41,114 bases of DNA from JASFYU01 sp045046905 (GCA_045046905.1 JASFYU010000012.1:1-41114); one strand, 5' to 3'; positions 1 to 8,495 are shown, counted from the first letter of the stretch. Made by a program: numbers and translations. Notes: generated by a model from the letters alone, not told the origin.

Positions 1-121
1 TGCAGTTCAGGGTGAGGTAAAATACCAAATTTCGGTTTTTGGCCCTAAGGCCAAAATGAAACTGGCGAAATACCCCTATGGCTCTGCCTAGGGGATAGTC
101 GGTTTCAAGAAATTTTTTATT
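1..121 (+). repeat. Dispersed hairpin repeat, copy A (cut by the window edge)
   Basis: This stretch closely matches 22703-22822 over its whole length, and its last 50 bases match 17841-17889. Near its 3' end it holds an inverted repeat at 73-94 (CCCCTA, bulged T, GGC, loop TCT, GCC, TAGGGG), followed about 15 bases later by a T-rich run. In this copy the arms pair fully, whereas copies B and C carry one mismatch in the right arm. The element abuts the stop codon of the leftward isomerase gene, so it could also serve as that gene's 3' end structure. It probably begins before the window. Confidence 0.75.
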
Positions 122-1038
122 TATAAAAAATTATCTTCTTTTTTATAGGCGTCAATTACCGCTTGTTCACCAATTTTATCTGGTTTTGAATTTCCGTGCT
201 CCATTCCTAAAACGCCATCAAAGCCTTTTTCATGAATCCACTTAAATACATTTTTATAGTTGATTTCACCTGTGGTCGGTTCTTTTCGACCGGGGTTATC
301 GCCTATTTGAATATACGCAATCTCATCCCAGGTAAGACCCATATTGTGAATGAGATGCCCTTCGGTTTTCTGTAAGTGATAGATGTCGAACAGTATTTTG
401 CAGGAGGGGCTATTTACGCCTTTGCAAATCATATACGTTTGATCAGAATTTTGCAAATACAGATCTGGAGAATCAGAAAGCGGTTCAAGTACCATTACCA
501 AATCATGGGGTTCTAAAATTTCGGCTCCTCTTCGCAATGCTTCAATTACATTAGCATCTTGAACGCCTATGGGTAATCTTCTGTGGTATCCGCCGGGCAC
601 CACGGTCATCCATTTGGCATTGACCCGTTTGGCCACATCGACCGCTTTTCTACAGCCATCTAAAAATATATCGATATATTCCTGCTTGCCAGCGGCCAGA
701 GTGTTCGCCATATTACCCCCCTTGTCGATTACGAATACGCCCATGGTCATATTGCGTTTTGCGAGGGTTTCGCCAATTTTGTTTTGCATCGCGATGTCGC
801 GCCCCATCATGCCGTTGTCCTCAAAAGCGGTAAAGCCCTGGTCTGCCATGAAGTTTAATTGAGCAATGGGGTCGTCTCCTGCATGGTGCTTGAACATTCC
901 TAAATGTGGGGCGTACTTTAGATTAAACTCATGTTTCAGGCTTTCTTTAGATCGATCAACCGCATATGCAAAAGTACCTCCTAATGATATTGCGCTACTT
1001 GAGAGTGCTGTTTTTTGTATAAAACTTCTTCTTTTCAT
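121..1038 (-). CDS. Tat-exported hydroxypyruvate isomerase-like TIM-barrel protein
   Basis: A 305-residue xylose-isomerase-like TIM barrel (AP_endonuc_2 superfamily). It opens with a twin-arginine signal (RRSFIQK at residues 3-9, then a hydrophobic stretch ending in AYA near residue 26), so it should be exported folded to the periplasm. The segment IQIGDNPGR followed by EPTTGEIN (about 243-260) closely resembles the hydroxypyruvate isomerase signature. Likely metal or catalytic residues are E185, D218, Q244 and E280. Hydroxypyruvate isomerases are normally cytosolic, so an exported copy next to a GMC oxidoreductase more likely acts on an oxidised sugar or keto-glycoside than on hydroxypyruvate. 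It is last in a leftward set, 9 bases after the small-subunit gene. Family is confident; substrate is unknown. Confidence 0.88.
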   Translation of the reverse strand: MKRRSFIQKTALSSSAISLGGTFAYAVDRSKESLKHEFNLKYAPHLGMFKHHAGDDPIAQLNFMADQGFTAFEDNGMMGRDIAMQNKIGETLAKRNMTMGVFVIDKGGNMANTLAAGKQEYIDIFLDGCRKAVDVAKRVNAKWMTVVPGGYHRRLPIGVQDANVIEALRRGAEILEPHDLVMVLEPLSDSPDLYLQNSDQTYMICKGVNSPSCKILFDIYHLQKTEGHLIHNMGLTWDEIAYIQIGDNPGRKEPTTGEINYKNVFKWIHEKGFDGVLGMEHGNSKPDKIGEQAVIDAYKKEDNFL

Positions 1039-1047
1039 ATATGTTTT

Positions 1048-1695
1048 TTATAAGGACCATGCTTTGCCCTGGGTTAATTCTTCTAGGTTTCCACAAGGAA
1101 TGTATTCTCCAGGAACCGGTAAATAGGCCAGTACTTTTTCGCCTACATATTCTGAGGATTTGTAGCCCCAGATTGTCATGTCTCTTACATTATTTGCAAA
1201 GGCAAAACAGGCCATTCTCTCACTCAACAAAGCTTCTTTTCCCTCTTCAATAGCCTCCTGGTATTCCTGAACCGCTTCGGAATTTATCAGATGCTCTGCC
1301 TTAGAGATTTTTAGAACTGCCGTTAAAATCGATTCTAAATCTTCTGGTGTCAGATCGGATGCCTTTTCTTTTCCGGAATCCTTTAGGGCTTTTTCAATAA
1401 AGTGGGTCATTGACATTTTAACAAAACTTTGTTGTTCTTTTTCCATGACCTCCTTGGCGAACTTGTCAATAAAAACATTCACTTGAAGTTCTGTGGCCGA
1501 AGGTGTATCTGTTTTAGGTATGATGATATCTACCAAATGGCCCAAAACCGAGCCTTCGTCTTTGGTGAAGAACTCAGGGGTCCATTCCAAGATGTTTTCG
1601 CTCTTACAGCTTTGCATTAAACTGATCAATGTAGGTGTGGCTACGGTATAACCCATGGCCAGTCCCATGTTTTTAAGTGCTTTTCTTCTATCCAT
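1048..1695 (-). CDS. Gluconate 2-dehydrogenase subunit 3 family protein (small subunit of the GMC oxidoreductase)
   Basis: A 215-residue protein with an N-terminal twin-arginine motif (DRRKALKNMG, residues 2-11), a hydrophobic stretch and a Cys near residue 30 (LMQSC) that could also be a lipobox. The rest fits the gluconate 2-dehydrogenase subunit 3 family, including the typical segment LGHLVDIIIPKTDTPSA (about 51-67). In characterised relatives this small subunit carries the Tat signal and co-exports the FAD-binding large subunit, which has none. Its start codon overlaps the stop codon of the upstream GMC gene by one base (TAATG), which points to translational coupling and 1:1 assembly. Family assignment is strong; the partner is inferred from the overlap. 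Confidence 0.9.
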   Translation of the reverse strand: MDRRKALKNMGLAMGYTVATPTLISLMQSCKSENILEWTPEFFTKDEGSVLGHLVDIIIPKTDTPSATELQVNVFIDKFAKEVMEKEQQSFVKMSMTHFIEKALKDSGKEKASDLTPEDLESILTAVLKISKAEHLINSEAVQEYQEAIEEGKEALLSERMACFAFANNVRDMTIWGYKSSEYVGEKVLAYLPVPGEYIPCGNLEELTQGKAWSL

Positions 1696-3407
1696 TATAA
1701 AGTTCCTTTTTTAAGTTCTTTTACTGCATGGTCAGCAGCTCGGGCCGTAAAGGCCATATAGGTCAGTGATGGGTTTACGCAGCTGGCCGAGGTCATAAAA
1801 GAACCATCGGTCACATAAACATTAGGAACATCGTGTATTTGATTGTGCCCATTAAGAACAGAGGTCATACGGTCTCTTCCCATACGGGCGGTTCCCATTT
1901 CATGGATTCCCAGACCCAAGGCCCCGGGGTTATCTTTTGGGGTAACTTCGCGAAAACCTGCTTTTTCCAACATGTCTACAGCTGAAATTTTCATATCCTC
2001 GCGCATCTTCCATTCATTTTCCTTGAACTCGGCATCAAAGGTAACCGTTGGTAAGCCCCAAGCATCTAATTTATCATGGTCCAATGTCATTCTATTGTCT
2101 TGGTACGGTAGTACCTCGCCAAAACCGGTCATTCCCATATGCCAATCACCTGGTTTTAAAATAGCGTCTTTCAGTTCTGCGCCAAAAGCAAGTTCGGCTA
2201 CGGTATCTTCCCAATTGCCGCGAGAAGCACCACCTTGATATCCAAAACCTCTTATATAGTCTTTTCGATTACTAGTGCCCCCCAAGTTTCTAAATCGAGG
2301 AATATAGACACCATTTGGTTTTCTTCCTTTGTAATATTTATCTTCGAAGCCATCGAACTTTCCAGAGGCTCCAACACCCAAATGATGGTCCATAATGTTT
2401 CGGCCCAATTGGTCTGAATCGTTGCCCATGCCGTTCGGAAAACGATCTGATTTCGATTGCATTAAAATCGAGGTCGATGCTACGGTCGATGCACATAAGA
2501 AAATGACCTTTGCCTTAAATTCAAAGGTTTCCTTTGTCACATTATCGATTACCTTGACCCCAGTTGCTCTTTTTGTATCGGCGTCGTACAATATTTCAGT
2601 CACTATGGAATTTGGACGAAGTGTCATATTTCCCGTGGCTTCAGCGGCGGGTAGTGTAGAAGAAAGGCTGCTGAAGTAGGCGCCAAAAGGGCAGCCTCGG
2701 ATACAACGGTTACGGAACTGGCATCTGCTCCGACCTTCAAATTTTTTATTACTGTTGATATGTGCTGTTCTACCTACGGTAACTACCCTACCATCAAAAT
2801 TTTCAGCTACTTTTTCTTTGAAATGCTCTTCAACACAATTTAAGGGCATCATGGGTTCGAATTGGCCATCTGGCAACTGGGGCAATCCAAGTTTTTCTCC
2901 TCCTACGCCTATATACCTTTCAACCTTATCATACCATGGTGAAATATCTTTGTAGCGAACAGGCCAATCCACGGCGATCCCATCGCGTTGGTTGGCCGTA
3001 AAATCGATATCGCTCCAACGATAACTGTGTCGCCCCCATTGTAATGAACGCCCGCCAACATGATAACCGCGCATCCAATCAAAACGCTTTGTTTCATTAT
3101 AAGGGTGTTCCAGATCGTTTACGAACCACATCGCATTGGCGGCATTGGTGGTATAGCCTGTTCGATTTTGTTTTAGCTGTTTGGCCAAATCTTTCTGCGT
3201 GGGCTCTCCTTTATTCGGAAAATCCCATGGATCTTTGTTCGCCGTGACGTAGTCTTCAATGTGTTTGACCATTTTACCACGTTCCAAGACCAGTGTCTTT
3301 AGTCCGTTTTCACATAGCTCTTTGGCGGCCCAGCCACCACTGATTCCTGTTCCGACAACAATCGCATCATAGGATTCCTGCTCCTCATTGTAATAAAATG
3401 TGTTCAT
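1695..3407 (-). CDS. GMC-family FAD-dependent sugar/polyol oxidoreductase, large subunit
   Basis: A 570-residue glucose-methanol-choline oxidoreductase. The FAD dinucleotide fold is at residues 16-43 (VVGTGISGG then LVLERG), the GRSLQWGRHSYRW segment is at 119-131, and the C-terminal catalytic pair is H502 (GIHEMGTARMG) and N545 (CVNPSLT). Cysteines C229, C235 and C239 are spaced C-x5-C-x3-C, like the iron-sulfur loop of FAD-dependent glucose dehydrogenase large subunits, so a 3Fe-4S cluster is plausible. There is no signal peptide; export is probably by piggy-back on the Tat-signal subunit encoded next. It likely oxidises a sugar, glycoside or polyol in the periplasm, passing electrons to an unidentified acceptor; no cytochrome subunit gene is nearby. 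It is first in the leftward unit. Confidence 0.93.
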   Translation of the reverse strand: MNTFYYNEEQESYDAIVVGTGISGGWAAKELCENGLKTLVLERGKMVKHIEDYVTANKDPWDFPNKGEPTQKDLAKQLKQNRTGYTTNAANAMWFVNDLEHPYNETKRFDWMRGYHVGGRSLQWGRHSYRWSDIDFTANQRDGIAVDWPVRYKDISPWYDKVERYIGVGGEKLGLPQLPDGQFEPMMPLNCVEEHFKEKVAENFDGRVVTVGRTAHINSNKKFEGRSRCQFRNRCIRGCPFGAYFSSLSSTLPAAEATGNMTLRPNSIVTEILYDADTKRATGVKVIDNVTKETFEFKAKVIFLCASTVASTSILMQSKSDRFPNGMGNDSDQLGRNIMDHHLGVGASGKFDGFEDKYYKGRKPNGVYIPRFRNLGGTSNRKDYIRGFGYQGGASRGNWEDTVAELAFGAELKDAILKPGDWHMGMTGFGEVLPYQDNRMTLDHDKLDAWGLPTVTFDAEFKENEWKMREDMKISAVDMLEKAGFREVTPKDNPGALGLGIHEMGTARMGRDRMTSVLNGHNQIHDVPNVYVTDGSFMTSASCVNPSLTYMAFTARAADHAVKELKKGTL

Positions 3408-3416
3408 ATATAAAAA

Positions 3417-3440
3417 TGTTTATCCCCAGTAGTGGGTTTA
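3417..3440 (-). promoter_or_regulatory. Hairpin motif just upstream of the GMC gene, shared with 9647-9670
   Basis: Read on the minus strand, this 24-base block (starting TAAACCCACTACTGGGG, ending ATAAACA) stops 9 bases before the GMC start codon. It matches the block before the first DUF1080 gene at 21 of 24 positions. CCCA and TGGG form a small stem. It could be an operator or a leader hairpin, or simply a dispersed repeat, since an orphan copy exists at 35110-35131. Confidence 0.5.
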
Positions 3441-3495
3441 GTACCGTAACGGTTGCTTACGACAGGCAGGTTTATGCCAAAATATAAAATTAATT

Positions 3496-3516
3496 CCTCT
3501 TATGATTTTCATGAGG
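3496..3516. promoter_or_regulatory. Imperfect inverted repeat in the divergent GMC/isomerase promoter region
   Basis: CCTC-tt-ATGA, spacer TTT, TCATGAGG form an inverted repeat with a two-base bulge. It lies near the middle of the 243-base gap between two divergent transcription units of the same cluster. The position suits an operator controlling both units, but no regulator gene is adjacent and the match is short. Confidence 0.3.
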
Positions 3517-3650
3517 TAATTTACTCTTTAAATTCTTTAAATATAAAATTATTTTTTTTACATTTAAACGCTATAGTTATTGAAAGAATTATACTGTAAC
3601 GGTGTAGTAAATAATAAGTTTTAAAATTCAACAAATTAAACTATCATAAA

Positions 3651-4652
3651 ATGACATTAAGAAGGATTATTCGGAACATCTCTATATCAGGAATTTTTTT
3701 ATCGGTCGCTTTATTGGCTTCGTGTAAAGAAAACAAAAAAACGGATGCCGAAAATACAAAAACAACTGAGGCTACCACGGAAACAAGGGCTCCTTTCTTT
3801 GAGCTTTCTTTGGCGCAATGGAGCATTCATAAGATGATTGAAAATGATGGTGTCGACCCCTATACCTTCGCTGAAAAAGCCAAAAATTGGGGTTTTACAG
3901 GTTTGGAATATGTTAGTCAATTATATCCTGCCGATTTAAAAGATGATGAATATTCAGAAGAGGCTATGTCAGCCTTCGTAGAAAAATCAAATGCAGAAGC
4001 CAAGAAGTACGGTTTGAGGAACGTACTTATAATGATTGATGGGCAAGGTGATTTGGCGGCAAGCGATACTAAAGAACGTCAAGAAGCTGTAGAACGACAT
4101 TATAAATGGGTCGATGCCGCTGCTGCTCTCGGATGCCATTCTATACGGGTGAACCTAAATGGGGAGGCAGACCCTGAAAAGTGGAAGAGAAACGCTATCG
4201 ATGGTCTTACAAAATTGGCAGGTTATGCCAAAGGAAAAAACATAAATATCATAGTAGAAAACCATGGAGGGCTTTCTTCGAACGGTGCTTTACACGCTGC
4301 TGTCATGAAGGCAGTAAATATGGACAATTGTGGTACGCTTCCAGATTTTGGAAACTTCTGCATAAAAAGTGAGAATATCGAAGGTAAGTCGGAATGCACA
4401 GAAACGTACGATATCTATAAAGGAGTTGCTGAGCTAATGCCCTATGCCAAAGCCGTAAGTGCAAAATCCAATAATTTCGATGCAGATGGCAACGAGATAA
4501 AAATCGATTATGTAAAGATGCTTCAAATAGTTAAAGATGCCGGCTATACCAGCTATATTGGGGTTGAGTATGAGGGCAGTGAACTTAGTGAGGAAGCAGG
4601 TATTATAGCGACCCGAGACCTATTAGTCAAAGCGGCTAAAGAACTCAATTAA
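3651..4652 (+). CDS. Lipoprotein sugar phosphate isomerase/epimerase-like TIM barrel
   Basis: A 333-residue TIM barrel of the xylose-isomerase-like superfamily. Residues 1-25 form a lipoprotein signal ending in the lipobox LLASC (Cys25), followed by a Lys/Glu/Thr-rich linker to about residue 46, so the enzyme should be membrane-anchored in the envelope. Likely metal ligands are E203 (IIVENHGG), D232 (LPDFGNF) and E306 (IGVEYEG). The position usually held by His reads SAK at 271-273, so the metal site is not fully canonical. It is first of four same-strand genes with gaps of 14, 12 and 19 bases, and is divergent from the GMC gene. It probably acts on the keto-sugar product of the oxidoreductase. 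Substrate unknown. Confidence 0.88.
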   Translation: MTLRRIIRNISISGIFLSVALLASCKENKKTDAENTKTTEATTETRAPFFELSLAQWSIHKMIENDGVDPYTFAEKAKNWGFTGLEYVSQLYPADLKDDEYSEEAMSAFVEKSNAEAKKYGLRNVLIMIDGQGDLAASDTKERQEAVERHYKWVDAAAALGCHSIRVNLNGEADPEKWKRNAIDGLTKLAGYAKGKNINIIVENHGGLSSNGALHAAVMKAVNMDNCGTLPDFGNFCIKSENIEGKSECTETYDIYKGVAELMPYAKAVSAKSNNFDADGNEIKIDYVKMLQIVKDAGYTSYIGVEYEGSELSEEAGIIATRDLLVKAAKELN

Positions 4653-4666
4653 CCTAACATAATTTC

Positions 4667-5110
4667 ATGAAAGCTTTTTTTAATCAGTTATTTGATTACA
4701 ACTTTTATTGCAATAAAAGATTGATTGAGGAATGCAATACCTTGAATGCGGTTCCTGAGAAGAGTATTGAGCTTTTTAGCCATATTCTCAACGCACATCA
4801 TATTTGGAATGCCAGAATTCTCGGAAAACCTTATGAGTTTGAGGATTGGCATGTACATGAAGTAAAAGATTGGGGTGATATTCATTACGAAAACCAAAGA
4901 AGTTCTTTTGAGATTATTACCAATGCCGATACTTTTGACAAACGGATCGACTACGAGAATTCTAAAGGAAGGTTGTTCACCAATACGCTCCGAGATATCC
5001 TCTTTCATGTTATAAACCATTCTACGCATCATAGGGGTCAGATAGCCATGAGTTTTAGGAGTAATAAGATTGAGCCGATTACTACGGATTATATTTTCTA
5101 TAAACGTTGA
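4667..5110 (+). CDS. DinB family putative metal-binding protein
   Basis: A 147-residue DinB/YfiT-like four-helix protein. Histidines in HILNAHHIWN (H44/H45) and in HVINHSTHHRGQ (H114 to H122) form the typical metal-site pattern; the HSTHHRGQ block is the strongest family signature. No signal peptide is visible, so it is probably cytosolic. DinB-fold proteins include thiol-dependent transferases and many proteins of unknown role. Here it sits 14 bases after the lipoprotein isomerase and 12 before the transporter gene, clearly within the sugar operon. Its role there is not evident: it might be a metal-dependent transferase or isomerase for the pathway, or a detoxification partner. Confidence 0.85.
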   Translation: MKAFFNQLFDYNFYCNKRLIEECNTLNAVPEKSIELFSHILNAHHIWNARILGKPYEFEDWHVHEVKDWGDIHYENQRSSFEIITNADTFDKRIDYENSKGRLFTNTLRDILFHVINHSTHHRGQIAMSFRSNKIEPITTDYIFYKR

Positions 5111-5122
5111 TCAAGAAATAAT

Positions 5123-6352
5123 ATGGTTACTAAGATTAAAATACAGTTATCGGTAATGATGTTCCTTGAATTCTTTATTTGGGGAGGGTGGTTCGTGACA
5201 CTGGGGTCGTATCTTGGCAGTAACCTTAATGCCTCGGGTGCTGAAGCCGCCATGGCCTTTTCGACTCAATCATGGGGTGCTATTGTCGCACCCTTTATAA
5301 TAGGTTTGATAGCGGATAGGTATTTTAATGCAGAAAAAATACTTGGTGTGCTACATATTATAGGGGCTATTTTGATGTATCAGATGTCGTTGGCTACAGA
5401 GTTTAGCACCTTTTATCCGTATGTGCTGGGGTATATGATTTCTTATATGCCTACTATTGCCTTGGTTAATTCGATATCGTTCAATCAAATGACGGATTCG
5501 GCAAAGCAATTTCCATTTATTAGGGTGTTCGGTACCATTGGGTGGATTGTAGCCGGATGGGGAATAAGCTTGGTTTTTAAATGGGATTCGATTGAGAATA
5601 TTGAGCATGGAGCCTTGGCAAATACCTTTTTAATGGTGGCGGTCGCTTCTGTAATTCTTGGAGTATTTAGTTTTACATTGCCTAAGACACCGCCTAGCGC
5701 GAATACCGGTGAGAAAATTACATTTTCCGATATTATTGGGCTTGATGCCTTGAAGTTGCTAAAGGACAGAAATTTTTTAACCTTCTTTGTTTCTTCGGTT
5801 TTAATATGTATTCCATTGGCGTTCTACTATCAGAATATTAGTCTTTTCCTTACTGAATACAAGGTCGAGAACTCTACTACTTGGGCTTCTTTGGGTCAGG
5901 TTTCAGAAGTTTTATTTATGCTTTTATTGCCGTTTTTCTTTAAGCGATTCGGGTTTAAGAAGACAATTTTATTCGGTATGCTGGCCTGGGTCATTCGATA
6001 TGCATTATTTGCCTATGGCAATACCGGAGATTTATTCTTCATGTTAATATTGGGCATTGCACTCCATGGTATTTGTTATGATTTCTTTTTTGTTTCAGGG
6101 CAAATTTATACCGATAGTAAGGCAGGTCCTAAATATAAAAGTGCTGCTCAAGGGCTCATAACGTTCGCAACCTATGGAGTAGGTATGTTGATTGGGTATT
6201 ATATTGCCGGGCAGATATCTGATATATATTTAACTGCTCAAAACACACATGACTGGCAAAGCATTTGGATTTTTCCTGCATTTTTCGCAGTGGCAGTATC
6301 TGTAATCTTTGCACTTTTATTCAAGAATGAAGAAATAACATATAAAACATAA
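5123..6352 (+). CDS. MFS transporter of the nucleoside:H+ symporter (NupG-like) type
   Basis: A 409-residue integral membrane protein with about 12 hydrophobic segments. The N-terminal pattern MMFLEFFIWGGWFVTLGSYL and the later QSWGAIVAPFIIGLIADRYF are typical of the NHS family of major facilitator superfamily permeases in Bacteroidetes. These take up nucleosides or sugars across the inner membrane with protons. In this operon, between envelope isomerases and a cytosolic Gfo/Idh/MocA enzyme, the likely cargo is the modified sugar produced in the periplasm rather than a nucleoside. The next gene starts 19 bases downstream. Confidence 0.9.
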   Translation: MVTKIKIQLSVMMFLEFFIWGGWFVTLGSYLGSNLNASGAEAAMAFSTQSWGAIVAPFIIGLIADRYFNAEKILGVLHIIGAILMYQMSLATEFSTFYPYVLGYMISYMPTIALVNSISFNQMTDSAKQFPFIRVFGTIGWIVAGWGISLVFKWDSIENIEHGALANTFLMVAVASVILGVFSFTLPKTPPSANTGEKITFSDIIGLDALKLLKDRNFLTFFVSSVLICIPLAFYYQNISLFLTEYKVENSTTWASLGQVSEVLFMLLLPFFFKRFGFKKTILFGMLAWVIRYALFAYGNTGDLFFMLILGIALHGICYDFFFVSGQIYTDSKAGPKYKSAAQGLITFATYGVGMLIGYYIAGQISDIYLTAQNTHDWQSIWIFPAFFAVAVSVIFALLFKNEEITYKT

Positions 6353-6371
6353 AACATAGAATATAAATAAT

Positions 6372-7517
6372 ATGCCAAAAAAAATTAGACTAGGAGTTTT
6401 AGGAGGAGGCGGAGACTCGCTCATAGGAGTATTGCATCGTGTAGCATCGCACATTAACGATAATTACCAAATCACGGCAGCTTGCTACAACCCAGATTTT
6501 AAAGCAAACAAGGCCTTTGCACGTGAAATTGATCTGCCCTTAAATAGAATTTATATTGACTTCGAAACCTTTATAGAAGAGGAAATGAAATTGCCAGAGG
6601 ATGAGCGTGTTCAAGTATGCGCTGTGCTGACACCAAACTTTCTCCATTTTCCGATGGCTAAAAAATTGTTGGATAATGGCTTTCATGTCATTTGCGAAAA
6701 ACCAATGACTACCAGCTATGAGGAGGCTAAGCTTTTGCAAAAGGCTCATAAAAAGGCGGGAACGGTCTTTGCGGTTACACATACCTATACTGGGTACCCT
6801 ATGGTGCGTCAAATGCGCGAGATGATTAAGGCAGGTGCTTTGGGTAAGATACACAAGGTAGACGTCAGATATTATCAGGGCTGGATAAACACAATCATTC
6901 ATGACAAGAAAAAACGCTCTTCGGTGTGGAGGCTAGATCCCAAAAAAGCAGGTATTAGTTCATGTATGGGTGATATAGGCGTACATGCCTTCAATTTAAT
7001 CGAGTATACCACAGGACTACAAATAAAGTCACTGCTATGTGATTTTAACTATTTGTATAAGGATAATAAGATGGATGTCGATGGCACGGTTCTCATACGC
7101 ATGGGCGACTATGTAAAAGGAGTTATACGTGGCAGCCAGGTAGCCACCGGTGAGGAAAACGGTTTGGCCATTGCGATTTACGGTGAAAAGGCGGCTTTCC
7201 GCTGGGAACAGGAAAGACCAAACTTTCTTTATAAAATGAGTGATACCGAAGCGACCGAGATATATAAGCCCGGCCATGCCTACAATAGTAAATTATCATT
7301 GGATGGCACCAAGCTTCCCCCAGGGCATCCTGAAGGAATTTTTGATTCCATGGCGAACATATATTTAGGCGTTGCTAGAGCCATACGGGGCAGAAAATAT
7401 AATGATGGTGAATTTCCGACGATGTTAGATGGGGTTCGAGGGCTTAATTTTATTGAAAGTACGGTAGAATCACATAAAAAAGGAAATATCTGGATAAAGA
7501 TGAAGTCTGATTCTTAA
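6372..7517 (+). CDS. Gfo/Idh/MocA family oxidoreductase
   Basis: A 381-residue NAD(P)-dependent sugar oxidoreductase. It begins with a Rossmann fold (VLGGGGDS, about residues 9-16), has the family EKP motif at 109-111 (CEKPMTTSYEEA) and the D201/H205 pair (GDIGVHAFNL), where the conserved histidine normally takes part in catalysis. There is no signal peptide, so it should be cytosolic. It is last in the four-gene rightward operon and followed by a hairpin terminator. It probably reduces or oxidises the imported keto-sugar. Family certain, substrate unknown. Confidence 0.93.
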   Translation: MPKKIRLGVLGGGGDSLIGVLHRVASHINDNYQITAACYNPDFKANKAFAREIDLPLNRIYIDFETFIEEEMKLPEDERVQVCAVLTPNFLHFPMAKKLLDNGFHVICEKPMTTSYEEAKLLQKAHKKAGTVFAVTHTYTGYPMVRQMREMIKAGALGKIHKVDVRYYQGWINTIIHDKKKRSSVWRLDPKKAGISSCMGDIGVHAFNLIEYTTGLQIKSLLCDFNYLYKDNKMDVDGTVLIRMGDYVKGVIRGSQVATGEENGLAIAIYGEKAAFRWEQERPNFLYKMSDTEATEIYKPGHAYNSKLSLDGTKLPPGHPEGIFDSMANIYLGVARAIRGRKYNDGEFPTMLDGVRGLNFIESTVESHKKGNIWIKMKSDS

Positions 7518-7534
7518 ATATTTGCGGTCTGATT

Positions 7535-7604
7535 AAAAAAGCTATCTGAAAAATAGACACGCTTGAACAAGCTAGTTCACCCTGTCTTTTCAGGTAGCTT
7601 TTTT
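7535..7604. terminator. Bidirectional terminator between convergent genes
   Basis: AAAAAAGCTATCTGAAAA at about 7535-7552 is matched by CTTTTCAGGTAGCTTTTTT at about 7586-7604, forming a long stem with A-rich and T-rich flanks that works as an intrinsic terminator on both strands. It closes the rightward sugar operon and overlaps the stop codon of the leftward ASCH gene. Confidence 0.8.
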
Positions 7605-8067
7605 ATCTCTGAAAGACCTTTTCGAATTCTTGGCATACGATAATCATACTTTCACAGGGCACTCGGCCAAAAGATTCGAGTTCACGAGTGTAATAGTCCC
7701 AATGGGCCTTTTTCCAATACTCAAGACTTTTGTCTCCTTCTCCCTCAAGTCTTGCATAGGCAGCATCGATACTAAAATAAGGTTTCAATGTCACAGATGT
7801 GGTTCGGACAATGCACTGTGCTTTACCCGCCCAATTGGTAATCACCATAAAATCTCCAATCTTTGGCAGCTTTTCTTTTCGATGTTGCAAGCCTAGTAGT
7901 GATGATGAAGTAGTTTTTTTAATGCTCTTTTTTACCAATTCCGCACATTGGTCGGCATCTTTTTTAGTGTCGCAAAAATGAATGGTTTTTGGCGAATCGG
8001 CAAAGGCATCTTCGAGGTGGGCGTCTAAATAATCACCCCACATATTTCGTGCTGAAGCATTTTTCAT
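7603..8067 (-). CDS. ASCH domain-containing protein
   Basis: A 154-residue protein that fits the ASCH family: an N-terminal helical part, then LPKIGDFMVITNWAGKAQCIVRTT (about 69-92), where the beta-barrel core typical of ASCH/PUA-like folds sits, and a C-terminal WKKAHWDYYTRELE helix (about 118-131). ASCH proteins are proposed RNA- or nucleotide-binding proteins and some are nucleoside-modification amidohydrolases; the specific role here is unknown. It is a single gene pointing left, convergent with the Gfo/Idh/MocA gene, and does not look like part of the sugar pathway. Confidence 0.85.
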   Translation of the reverse strand: MKNASARNMWGDYLDAHLEDAFADSPKTIHFCDTKKDADQCAELVKKSIKKTTSSSLLGLQHRKEKLPKIGDFMVITNWAGKAQCIVRTTSVTLKPYFSIDAAYARLEGEGDKSLEYWKKAHWDYYTRELESFGRVPCESMIIVCQEFEKVFQR

Positions 8068-8495
8068 AAAAAATTATGTTACGAACATCAATGATAATTT
8101 GGTTGCTGTTATTTCTATTAGGTAAAAACTATGATTATAGCGTGTGAATATACAAATGGAGATTGTTTTATATACATATTTCAGAAGAGCGGTCATTAAT
8201 TCTGTTATGATGCCTCTCTTGATTCGATATTCCGTTGAAGTTTATAGAAAAAACATTTGAAAAAGTGGTTCTAAAGGCCGTTTTGGCACAACGACTATTA
8301 CTCTTCCTATTTTATAACTCATGCTCTGTCTTCATTCGTTGTATATTTCTTGTTTTAATTCTACTGGTTTCCCTATATTTATAATCTCTCGAAAAAGAGG
8401 AGTCATAAACTATTTTAAGAAAATAAATATAAGGTTTATTATTTGCTTTTCACATCGAACGAGAGATTCAATATTAAAAATAGAAGCTGTACATA
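8068..8495. other. 428-base divergent intergenic region
   Basis: This AT-rich gap separates the leftward ASCH gene from the rightward TIM-barrel gene and must hold both promoters. No clear TAnnTTTG box with a spaced TTG, no strong hairpin and no plausible small gene were seen. A 62-codon open frame that runs into the next gene has no recognisable features. Confidence 0.6.
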
